From the NCBI GenBank assembly GCA_032718475.1, contig JAUCBJ010006889.1:1-50000 (forward strand): DNA of 50,000 nt, read 5' to 3'. Below the pieces are notes generated by a model. The model was not told the origin of the DNA. It did not search any database and worked only from the letters and a program-made list of their open reading frames with translations. The translations under genes and the position numbers were made by a program. Shown piece by piece: positions 9,614 through 18,014 of this stretch (within the stretch, counting starts at the first letter, position 1; each line of letters starts with the position of its first letter). The DNA comes from Nemertoderma westbladi (lineage: Eukaryota > Xenacoelomorpha > Nemertodermatida > Nemertodermatidae).

Positions 9614-10910
9614 TTGAATTGCTGTCTAGTTAATGCACGTAGTCTTTGCAACAAACTGAGTGATCTGGACATATTGCTGCGAACAAATGAATTCGGGGTG
9701 GTTTGTGTAACTGAATCCTGGCTGACTGATTCAGTAACAGAGGGGATGCTGAGCGCGGACAACTGTTATCAAGTGTTCCGAAAGGATCGCGAAGGTGCAG
9801 TTGGGGGCGGTGCAGCTATTCTAGTATGGAAAGACATAAAGTGTATTGTGGTTTCTTTTCCTTTGAAATTTTGTGCTGCGGCTGAAGCTGTTGCTATTGA
9901 TCTGGTTGGTAATTCCCCAAGCCGCATTGTGTGCGTCTATAGATCCGGAAATAAGGCAACTGTTGAATCTGACAAGTTGCTTTCAGATTGCCTCACTCAT
10001 CTGTGTGATACCAGTGTACCATGCGTTGTTGTTGGAGATTTCAACCTTCCTGAGTACGATTGGGATAATATGACTCACCCAGACAACCCGAACTACAATT
10101 CGATTACAGAAGATGGCGACTCGTGGTGACAATGTTTTGGACCTAGTGTTTAGCACCGATGATATGCATGTTTCTGATGTTCATACTAGTGACTCTTTTG
10201 CAACCAGTGATCACGATACCGTATTTTTTAATGTCTTGGCTGCCGATCGTGAGATCGAGCCAGAGATTGTTGAATATTATGATTTTAAGAATGCTGATTA
10301 TGACGGGTTTGCTACTTATTTAAATAATCATGATTGGTTAGACTCTTTCCAGCAATGCACCATAGTCAATGATTATTGGGACAAGTTCAGCACAGTTTTG
10401 AAGACTGGAATCGATAGCTTTGTTCCTCGCAAAAGTTTCAAATCGAAGATGTTAAACCAAGCTGCACCTGGTTATGTTCGTCAGCTACAACGTAGGAAGA
10501 AGCTTCTGTGGCGGCGACATCACACTGTTAATGGTCTATCTAACTATAAAAAATGTGCTCTTGCTGCTTCTAAGGCAGCATTTAGAGCTACCTGTATTCG
10601 CGAAAACCGGTTACTTAGTTCGGGCAATCCCAATGCAATATATAGTTTTGTGAATTCTAAGTGCAATATTCGATCCGGTATTTCTCCCCTTAAGTATAAG
10701 GGTAACACAGTAGTAGATGAAGCTGAGAAGGCACGTATACTGTCTAGTGTGTTTTCGGAGAATTTCACTGTTGATGATGGTGTATTACCTAATTTTGAAC
10801 GCCGTGTACCGCGATCAGTATCCAAATCGACAATTGATTTTAGTCCTTTAAAGGTATATTCCGTCACTCGCAAAATTGGTGCTAAGTCGAACACCAGACG
10901 GATTCCCTAG
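9614..10910 (+). pseudogene. LINE endonuclease and linker
   Basis: The frame from 9614 reads CCLVNARSLCNKLSDLDIL (start of an exonuclease-endonuclease-phosphatase fold), then VVCVTESWL (the catalytic Glu motif TESWL), GGGAAILVW and VVVGDFNLPEYDW (GDFN motif). It breaks near 10113-10129. The next frame continues with NVLDLVFST and SDHDTVFF, the SDH motif that closes the catalytic site, followed by the charged linker before RT. This second frame runs to 10910, where a further shift leads into RT. The enzyme would nick target DNA to prime reverse transcription; this copy cannot make it. Confidence 0.8.
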
Positions 10911-12340
10911 TCTGCTATACACCAAGTTAGCTCAGTGTTTAGCGGCTCCTCTCTCGGCTATTTTTAATGTATCTTTTAGTACACACACGGTTCCTCCTTT
11001 ATGGTTATCTGCTTTTGTTGTGCCTATTTTTAAGAAAGGTGATGCTACAAATCCTTTCAATTACCGCCCAGTGTCTTTAACTTGTGTAGCCTGTAAAATA
11101 ATGGAGACATGTGTTAAGATTGAATTATTAGAATATCTTTACTCTCATAAACTCATTTCGAAGTCTCAACATGGGTTTTTAAAAAACCGTTCCACTGTTA
11201 CACAATTATTGAAATGTACTAATGATTGGTGCAACTCCTTAGATAAGCGGTGTAGTATTGATGCAATTTATATCGATTTTGCAAAAGCCTTTGACTCTGT
11301 GGTACATAGTAAACTAATTGCAAAATTATCTGCATACGGTATATCTGGCGACTTGTTACAGTGGTTTAACCGCTTTTTTATCAAATCGCACACAGAAAAT
11401 ACTGGTCGGAAACAGTTTTTCAGATAATTGTAAAGTAATATTCGGTACGCCTCAGGGCAGTGTTTTAGGACCCATGCTATATTTGATTTTTGTTAATAAC
11501 CTACCCGAATTATTGGAACCCATTCAATGTGTCTTCTTTGCTGACGATGTTAAGCTGTACACTCACTCCACTGTCAGTGATGACATTAAACGAGCCTTGG
11601 CTATTCTCGAACTGGGGGCCACCACATGGCAATTGAAAATTGCGTCGCATAAATGCGTTGTGCTTAACATCGGTACAGCTTCTTGCCCTCCGCAAGTTCC
11701 GGTTTCATATGAACTAGGGGGTGAAAAAATAGAGATTAAATCCAATAGTAAAGATTTAGGAGTAATAATGTGCAGTAATCTCAGTTTTGATAAGCACTGT
11801 CTGCTTCAGGCCACTAAAGCTTTTAAATTGGTAAATATGATTTTTAAGTGTTTTTATACTGCTAATCGCACTGCTCTGCTTACAGCTTACTACAGCTTAA
11901 ATCTTATGTTCGTCCAATTTTGGAATACTGTTCACCAGTTTGGTCGCCTTATCATTTGGGAAGTTTTGACTTTGTTGAGAGGGTCCAAAGATATTTTTCT
12001 CGCCGTTTATTTACTCGCTGCAAGTATGATTTTTTGCCGTATGTTGATCGTTTAAAGGTTCTAAATCTAGAACCGCTTGAAGCACGGCGAATAACCTTTG
12101 ATTTAAGAATGACCTACCAAATTTTTACAGGCTCCGTAGATTGAAATTTTGATGAGTTCTTTACTAAAGCTTTGAGATTTGGACTTCGTGGTCATTCTCG
12201 CAAACTGCACCATCGGCAGTCTCGTCTACTCATATGTAAAAATTATTTTGCTTTTCGTGTTGTTGATATTTGGAACTCTTTTCCAAGTGAAGTTGTAAAA
12301 TCGCACAGCTTAGACACATTTTCACGTAACCTTAATTGAT
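10876..12340 (+). pseudogene. LINE reverse transcriptase
   Basis: RT motifs appear in order across three frames: FKKGDATNPFNYRPVSLT, SQHGFLKNRSTVTQLL, AIYIDFAKAFDSVVHSKL, then after a shift near 11390-11420 GTPQGSVLGPMLYLIFVNNL, the catalytic FFADDVKLYT (11535-11565), and KDLGVIMCSNLSF (thumb). Another shift near 11895-11920 leads to YCSPVWSPY and the C-terminal tail. An in-frame TGA lies at 12142, followed by VVDIWNSFPSEVV, the usual LINE end, stopping near 12340. Overall pattern is CR1/jockey group. Confidence 0.85.
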
Positions 12341-12627
12341 TTGCTACCCTTTTGTAAATTTAACAGGAACCTATAAAGTAGTATAAACCTCTTTAACTTT
12401 TTGATTTTGTCTGTTTTTTATTATGAGTCCGTTTTTATTTTTATTTCATATTTTGTGCCATATTTCGTCTTACCAATTCTATCTGTGTCTTACTGAGGGG
12501 CGACAACTGTAAGTGTTCCCTTGTACCTGTTTATACTCGTACAATAACCTAGTTGTTTTTTATTATCATATGTTTTTCTCCTCTGTTTTAAACATTTGTG
12601 ATTAAATAATAATAATAATAATAATAG

Positions 12628-12728
12628 GATGTTAGTAACCGCCCTTTAGCCTAAATGATGTGCCGGTAGCAGGAAAGCTGCCCTTTGCCTAAGTAAATAC
12701 GTTAAACCCAGACAGATCAGTTGACAGC
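12628..12728. other. Pre-insertion host flank of the large BEL element
   Basis: A short stretch between the LINE tail and the 5' LTR. It holds two copies of a word near GCCCTTTAGCCTAA/GCCCTTTGCCTAAG. The last five bases, ACAGC (12724-12728), are the target duplication. Confidence 0.5.
12724..12728. repeat. 5-bp target site duplication, left copy
   Basis: ACAGC precedes the TG of the 5' LTR, and the same ACAGC follows the CA of the 3' LTR at 30081-30085. A perfect 5-bp duplication matches BEL/Pao integration and shows that both ends come from one insertion. Confidence 0.9.
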
Positions 12729-13017
12729 TGTAAAAGCTTTTGCTGAATTGTCCGGTTATTTTTCCTTATTTTTCCCGTAAAATACTCTGTAGTTGGTTTA
12801 CCAGGCATAAAAAGGCCGTGTCCTTGCTGTACTGGTGTTTTAGCGGACATAAAAGCTATTTCTTCTGTATTTGTACTTTAGAGGACATAATCCGTAATTC
12901 CGTGACGTAAAAGCTCGATACTCTTGAAAACAGTGTCGCTACCATGACGACGGCTAGCAGCTGATATTGCCACGTCGACGTTTCTTTGTTTCTTTGTTCT
13001 CTCGTTGTTCAGGTTGA

Positions 13018-13078
13018 CCAATCAGAGCGTTTGTTGTCTCTGTGTTGGAGGTATATACAGAAACTCAGTAGTTCAGTG
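13018..13078 (+). promoter_or_regulatory. LTR core promoter
   Basis: A CCAAT box (13018-13022, in GACCAATCAG) is followed by GTATATAC (TATA box, 13051-13058) and two TCAGT initiator words at about 13065 and 13073. Spacing from TATA to the second TCAGT is slightly short but plausible, so transcription probably starts near 13070-13085. This would define the U3/R border. The same bases are present in the 3' LTR. Confidence 0.6.
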
Positions 13079-13166
13079 TTATGTTTTTTGCCCAGAGCCT
13101 AAGAACCGGCTTTTGGCACCTCCGTGTTTCAGTTTTTAGTCTTACACTAGTAGGTTTAATTATAAG

Positions 13167-13182
13167 GACATATATCCTTTAA
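13167..13182 (+). promoter_or_regulatory. LTR segment complementary to the primer-site position
   Basis: GACATATATCCTTTAA is the exact reverse complement of the first 16 bases after this LTR (13924-13939). A G-U pair and an A-T pair extend the match by two positions. It lies about 100 nt downstream of the predicted transcription start, so it would be in R and near the RNA 5' end. A free 3' end after base 13182 would be placed exactly at the LTR border. Confidence 0.6.
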
Positions 13183-13741
13183 CTGCTAACTGATCATACA
13201 TACTGACTGCTGAAACATTGCAAACTCATAACAATCAGTGTTCAGTTGTTGTTTTATACTGCTATTTACTGTCAGTTCTTCATAATATGGTTGATGAATT
13301 ATTATATTTGGAATAACGATAAATAACCCCGAAACCCAATATTCTTGATATACCGAAGGTAAGAGAGAAGGGTTACAGATAAACGATTGTGACTTATGTT
13401 AAAGTGGTTTGAAGTGAATCTAATGTTATTTGATAGACCCTACATGAGTCAGTCTGTGTTCCTTTTATATGTGACTAAAATCAGTGAAGATTGGCAGATT
13501 AGTGTGCAGTATTGTGCAGCGTTGTGTATGAGTGAGTCTGTTAAAGAAGCAATTCCTAAAGAATGCGCCATATATGTGAATTATAATTGAGCCATATCGT
13601 TGTGAGTAGTTTAAGTCATAACTCTGTTTATATAGATAAAGCGCCACGTCCTAAAGGAACTGTTAATATTCCCGAAGGTGAATAATATTGTCAGAGATTA
13701 TATAATACTGTCAGTCGAATAATACATTAGGCTTACATAGC

Positions 13742-13747
13742 AATAAA
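13742..13747 (+). terminator. LTR polyadenylation signal
   Basis: AATAAA in GCAATAAAATTAAACC. The matching copy in the 3' LTR is at 29899-29904 and would be the one used for the element's transcripts. Cleavage about 20 nt downstream would set the R/U5 border. Confidence 0.6.
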
Positions 13748-13755
13748 ATTAAACC

Positions 13756-13817
13756 GTCGAACCCAATCTCCCGGGAATATCCAGCGGGTGAATGATCGCG
13801 CACAGATTGGTTTCGAC
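13756..13817 (+). other. Conserved LTR hairpin
   Basis: GTCGAACCCAATCT (13756-13769) can pair with AGATTGGTTTCGAC (13804-13817), 13 of 14 positions, around a loop containing CCCGGG. All three LTR copies in the window keep both arms. It lies just after the polyadenylation signal, where structure could affect 3'-end formation or reverse transcription. Confidence 0.5.
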
Positions 13818-13923
13818 TAGTGTAGTGAATCAAATACTTGTCATAGACTAAAAACCGATTTAATATCTAGAAGACATCTTAATTTGGTGGGTTAAACTGC
13901 CAAAAGGTCTGAAAGCGCGAACA

Positions 13924-13942
13924 TTAAAGGATATATGTCTTC
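13924..13942 (+). promoter_or_regulatory. Primer-binding position, self-complementary rather than tRNA-like
   Basis: The internal region begins TTAAAGGATATATGTC. A tRNA primer site would normally start TGG, matching the CCA end of a tRNA; this does not. Instead it is the perfect 16-nt reverse complement of 13167-13182 in the LTR. This is the arrangement expected for self-priming, as known for Tf1-type elements, where an internal piece of the transcript folds back and primes. It is an inference from complementarity and exact position. A tRNA-internal fragment as primer remains possible. Confidence 0.55.
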
Positions 13943-13993
13943 TTTATTGCAGTAAGCAATAAAGTTGAAAATACCGGTCAACCGGTAAACTTG

Positions 13994-14125
13994 AACCGGT
14001 ACTTCTGTAGGTCAGTAGGCCCAACTGCAAGAACCGGTACTGCTGTAGGCCCGTAGGTCCAACTGCCAGAACCGGTACTTCTGTAGGTCCATAGGCCTAA
14101 CTGTCCTAACCGGTACTTCCTGTAT
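13994..14125 (+). repeat. 38-bp leader repeat, four copies
   Basis: AACCGGTAC recurs at 13994, 14032, 14070 and 14108, exactly 38 bp apart, each followed by TTCTGTAGGTC or variant and a GTAGGCCCAACTG-like end. This is a direct tandem array without spacers, so not CRISPR. It lies in the untranslated leader. Confidence 0.85.
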
Positions 14126-14296
14126 AAGTACATTAGTATTATTCGATTTGATTGTTGTATACCGGTAGGTCTTAGTACTTAATCAGGGAACGGCCGCCCT
14201 GGTTTTTTATTGAGATTTTACTTATTTCTGTCAAGTTTTATTTGTTTGTAGGCCAGTATTGAACAGAAGGCGTGTAAGCCTGATCAGATTGTACAG

Positions 14297-14872
14297 ACAA
14301 TTTGTAGGCTGATCTGTTGTCTGATTGCTGTTAAGTCTGAACGGATTGCAGTGTGTGTAGATCACCTGTCCGATTAAGTACGGTTAGGAAGTAGGGGCAG
14401 CGAATGCTGTAAGGTAAACCCCCAATTAAAGAATAAGTCGTACTACTGGGTTAGAACGCATACTCCCTAATCATTTCGGAGTCTGCATGTCCTGTAGTTT
14501 ATTTAGGCTTGAGAGTAGTCTGCCATCGTTTAGTCTGTACTTTGTTTGTGTAAGTCTGTACGGGTAGCGTATAATATTTATTTAGATAATTTGTAGGCTG
14601 GATAGTTGTCTGGCTGTTATTAGGCCTGAGCGGATGGCAGCGTGTGTAGATCACTTGTCCGATTAAGTACGGTTAGGAAGTAGGGGCAGCGAACGCTGTA
14701 AGGTAAACCCCCAACTAAAGAATAAGTCGTACTACTGGGTTAGAACGCATACTCCCTAATCATTTCGGAGTCTTCATGTCCTGTAGTTTGTTTGGGCTTG
14801 ATAGTAGTCTGTCAGTGTTCGGTCTGCATTTTGTTTGAGTAGTTTGTACGCGTAGCGTAATATTTATTATTC
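14297..14872 (+). repeat. 289-bp tandem duplication in leader
   Basis: Two copies about 289 bp apart (AATTTGTAGGCTG at 14299 and 14588; GTGTGTAGATCAC at 14353 and 14642). The most conserved part runs from CCGATTAAGTACGG to CATTTCGGAGTC (about 145 bp, only a few changes), while the rest has diverged. The uneven conservation suggests the core may be functional RNA or DNA sequence. Confidence 0.8.
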
Positions 14873-15799
14873 AGAGTTTATGCGATTATTCGCAACATTC
14901 ATTCCCCAAGTTTGTTCCTACAGTAATTGTGTTTGTTATACATACCGCTATAGTTAAATTAACCCCGGTACTACACGGGCTGCTTGGCGTAGGTAAAGAC
15001 TGGTGATTTTGTGCATCGGTCACTCCAGCAGATGCCGTGGTTCTTTTAGCTGTTCAAGTATATTTAACTACTGATTATCTGTTGTACAAGTACTTGTACC
15101 TAATTTAGGGTTTAGTGTACAGTACTTTCCGAAAGTAATTAGTGTAGGCATTATATTTGTGTTGTAAAGTGGTTAATAGGCACGTTCGATTAGCTCTATT
15201 AACTTCTAGGTAGGAACACTCCGTGATACATAACGTAGAACCTATAGCGATACGGCTATAGGTCGTCAGGCGGTGGTATTTTCCTATCTGGACAACGCAG
15301 TGTATTTACTACTACTTATTATTTCAAATACCGTAGTACCCTGTCCGTTGTAATAACCAGAATTCTAACCCTTTGTTAGGCTGGTTTGTAGACTTCTTGT
15401 AAAATTACCCTAAAAATTCGTATTTTGTGTTTTTTGTAAATTTTTGTGTTTATTTAGAGATTGTAATCTCAACCCGAATTGTACGTAATTTGTAGTATTA
15501 AGTAACTTAGGTAAATTAGCATTATTTGTTTTAGTGTCCTATAAGTAACACTTCACTGAAAGCGTACCGCTTTGTGTAGTGATTACCCCAGAAATAATAA
15601 CATTTATTTCAAACATTGGCTAAACCCATTCAAACGGGTATATATATATATTATAAATCAAATCTAACGATTTATAAATAGTAGGCCTACCATATAACAA
15701 TTAGGTCTCAATATCAGTTGGACTACTGCTTAAATAACGGTAATAAAGTAAGTTAAAGTAACCAAGTAACCCTAAAGTTCAGAAATTCAATTATTCTAA

Positions 15800-16070
15800 A
15801 ATAATTGATATACCGGTATTTACGATAGGCCTATTATCTTTATTTCTGTAAATTTTAGGCTTACATTATACCGGTACTTGTAATTAATTCTAGTCCAGAA
15901 TTATATATACTATAAACTGTAAGCTGTGTACCGGTATTCCCGATAGGCCTATTATATATTTATATATACTTGTGCTAAAATTATACCGGTATTCTGCGAT
16001 AAACCTAGTCTGTAATAATACTTATATATACTATAAGCATACCGGTATTCTAATATATTATATATACCAC
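15800..16070 (+). repeat. TACCGGTATT / GATAGGCCTA leader array
   Basis: A unit of TACCGGTATT, a few bases, then GATAGGCCTATTAT and an AT-rich tail recurs near 15809 and 15930, and in weaker form near 15982 and 16038. CCGG and AGGCCT are palindromic words repeated throughout the leader. It ends about 110 bp before the ATG at 16184. Confidence 0.6.
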
Positions 16071-16183
16071 GCTGCATTGAGTAGCAACACCGGTAATTAA
16101 TTATTAGGCTAGCAGTTAATACTGAGTTACTAGACTTGCTCAGACTGTAATACAGCAGTAGACATTCAACGGTATACATAGTC

Positions 16184-16909
16184 ATGTCTGATACTAAGCA
16201 GAACCTGTCAGACAGTATATTAGATGTAACTATCTGCGACTCAGATAGAGACGTACAACCGTCTGGTCGTAAATTCAGTTCACCTCCCACTGTGAGGAAG
16301 GTCATCCCTCCAGTAGTAATAACAGAACCTAGGCTAGTCCAACATCGTAGGTCTATCATAGGCACCCGAGCTCAGGTCAAGCGGGACCAAGAAGCAGCGG
16401 AACAGCAACAACCCGCGAGTCAGGAGCTTGTTACTCAGCGGCCCAGCAGCTCCAGTAGTGAGGATACTGTAGAGCTGACACCCGAGCGCGGAGCAGAGAT
16501 GACGGATGCGGTTTATACGGATCCCCTTCTCATCCTTCCTGCAGCCGTACTCGCTAGGTTATTGATCGCGGTGGAAGAACACCAGATCGATTGGGCGAGA
16601 AGTCAACGACCAACTAGAGATAGTTATGCGGGATACACGAGGGAAGAATTGAAGTCTATTGTCGAGTCGCAATGGAACTTCCCCGGACCCGGACTCCCGT
16701 TTGATTTATCAGAAGCCGCCTGGGAAGACATACACCGGATGGGAGTAGCCAAGGAAACCATCGATCCAGCTGTGTGGAAGAGGTCCGCAGCCGGATACAC
16801 ACAGGGATTCTTCAGCTCTATGGAGCGAGTAGAAAAACAACTGTTTAAACAACCTCAAGGACCTCAAGAGCAGGGACAGCTGCTACCCAAGGAGGTGAGG
16901 TCTCTATAG
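16184..16909 (+). CDS. Leader ORF of unknown function, 241 aa
   Basis: A complete ATG-to-TAG frame 1.1 kb upstream of gag. The first ~110 residues are polar and look disordered (Ser-, Gln- and Pro-rich). Residues ~110-230 look folded, with a hydrophobic helix (LLILPAAVLARLLIAVEE) and several Trp (DWARSQ, SQWNFPGPGLPFDL, AAWEDIHRMG, VWKRSAAGY). I recognise no family; there is no protease, polymerase, zinc or signal-peptide motif, and the hydrophobic segment is too short and charged at its end for a secure membrane span. A consensus-like splice donor (GAG/GTGAGG, GT at 16895) lies five codons before the stop in phase 0, so it may be a first coding exon for gag. It starts MSD like the gag of the second BEL element. 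Confidence 0.6.
   Translation: MSDTKQNLSDSILDVTICDSDRDVQPSGRKFSSPPTVRKVIPPVVITEPRLVQHRRSIIGTRAQVKRDQEAAEQQQPASQELVTQRPSSSSSEDTVELTPERGAEMTDAVYTDPLLILPAAVLARLLIAVEEHQIDWARSQRPTRDSYAGYTREELKSIVESQWNFPGPGLPFDLSEAAWEDIHRMGVAKETIDPAVWKRSAAGYTQGFFSSMERVEKQLFKQPQGPQEQGQLLPKEVRSL
16895..16900 (+). promoter_or_regulatory. Candidate splice donor
   Basis: AAGGAG/GTGAGG at the end of the leader ORF. A matching candidate acceptor is the AG at 18205-18206 after the pyrimidine-rich CTTATCCGCCTTTG, with a CTAAT branch-like word just upstream. Both are phase 0, so an in-frame join to gag is possible. This is a hypothesis from sequence only. Confidence 0.35.
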
Positions 16910-18014
16910 GGTGGCAGCAACAGGCGGCGGCGGGCTCGTGAGGGTCTGGGGGCACGCTAAATCTGTCCTATAGTGCAAGGGAGTTACTGAAGGCCCTCGT
17001 GTCTAGCGAACCATGAATCAACATGGTGCCGTGGTATCGTCTAGTCGGCCTGTTGCCGTACTGCCAGTCCTGTACACAGTAGGGGTGGTGGCTTAGTGTG
17101 ATCTGTGGTTTATGTGGTCTATGTGGTAGGTCTATGTTTGGTATGTATGAGTTGACCAGACTCATTACTGTCTCCGATCGGTTGCCAAAACGTGTCTTTT
17201 CCCAGGGTAGCACTATTGGAATGGAGGTGTTGCATCGGAATGGGCAGGTTCTGATGATTCTGTTGGTACTACTATTGGAATGGAGGTGGCACCCGGAATA
17301 TCGGCTGCAAGGAGGGGATGGTGGTAGTGTGGTCCGAGTGAATGATACTCTGGAATCTGTGGTTTGTGTGTGTACGTGGTATACGTGAGTGTGTGTATGG
17401 CCACTGCGAGTGAGTGTGGGAAACCTTGCCGGTTGGTTCAGTCGCCGCCGGTTATTAGTAGGACCATATCTTTACTGCGCCCCAGCATACTTTGTGCATA
17501 CAAAGTTATTTTGCCCTGACGGCAAAATAAGGTACTCTCGACTCTTTTATCAGTCGATACAATTTTGTCCCCTCTGATTTTGACCCCGATTTTGTCTTTC
17601 CCGATTATGTCTTCTGTGTGTGCATGGTATGTGTCCGATTTTGTGTTTACCGTTGTGTACTTGATTTCGTGAGCATCTATTGAGTACACGTGTACAGTGA
17701 CTGGTAAGTGGTGACTTGTTCTTAGCTTTAAGCTAGACAGTATTGTTTGCGGAACCGACTTCCCCTCAATACTGCCGGCGAGGCGGGTGAAAACGTGTCA
17801 AAATTCCAATGTGGGTAGCGCAAGCCCGCTTGGGACAAGACCGTCGGTTTGGCTCAAGGGCGACCTTGATGCTCGATCGCTATCGACTGGTCCACCCGCC
17901 GGTTGACTCTCTGAGTTGGCTCAATGTACAGTCAGGCCACAGCAAGTTGACAGTAGCCGACCATCTGGCTACACCAACGAGTTGTGCCGGTGTGATCGGG
18001 GGATTGAAAAGTGA
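16910..18014 (+). other. Gap between leader ORF and gag; possible intron
   Basis: No long frame is convincing. A 59-bp direct repeat (ACTATTGGAATGGAGGTG at 17212 and 17271) and GT-rich runs occur. The 92-codon frame 17809-18084 is possible but has no family resemblance. The composition fits an untranslated or intronic segment. Confidence 0.4.

Larger units (their letters stand above)
9614..12627 (+). mobile_element. LINE (CR1/jockey-like), nearly full coding length, inactive
   Basis: An apurinic-type endonuclease and a reverse transcriptase follow in order on the plus strand, then a 3' region ending in an (AAT)n tail at 12606-12627. Such a simple-repeat 3' end is typical of CR1-group LINEs. 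The coding sequence needs at least four frameshifts and one in-frame stop, so the copy is dead. No ORF1 (nucleic-acid-binding protein) is recognisable upstream. The large BEL element inserted about 100 bp downstream of the tail. Confidence 0.8.
12729..13923 (+). mobile_element. 5' LTR
   Basis: Starts TGTAAAAGCTTTTGC and ends GCGCGAACA. It contains a CCAAT box, a TATA box, TCAGT-type initiators, a polyadenylation signal and a hairpin near its end. Compared with the 3' LTR I count three substitutions: G/A near 13491 and 13521, A/T near 13739. Confidence 0.95.

Noticed and set aside
13994-14125. Regularly spaced 38-bp repeats as a CRISPR array
   Set aside because: The units are contiguous with no distinct spacers, and the context is a eukaryotic retrotransposon leader.
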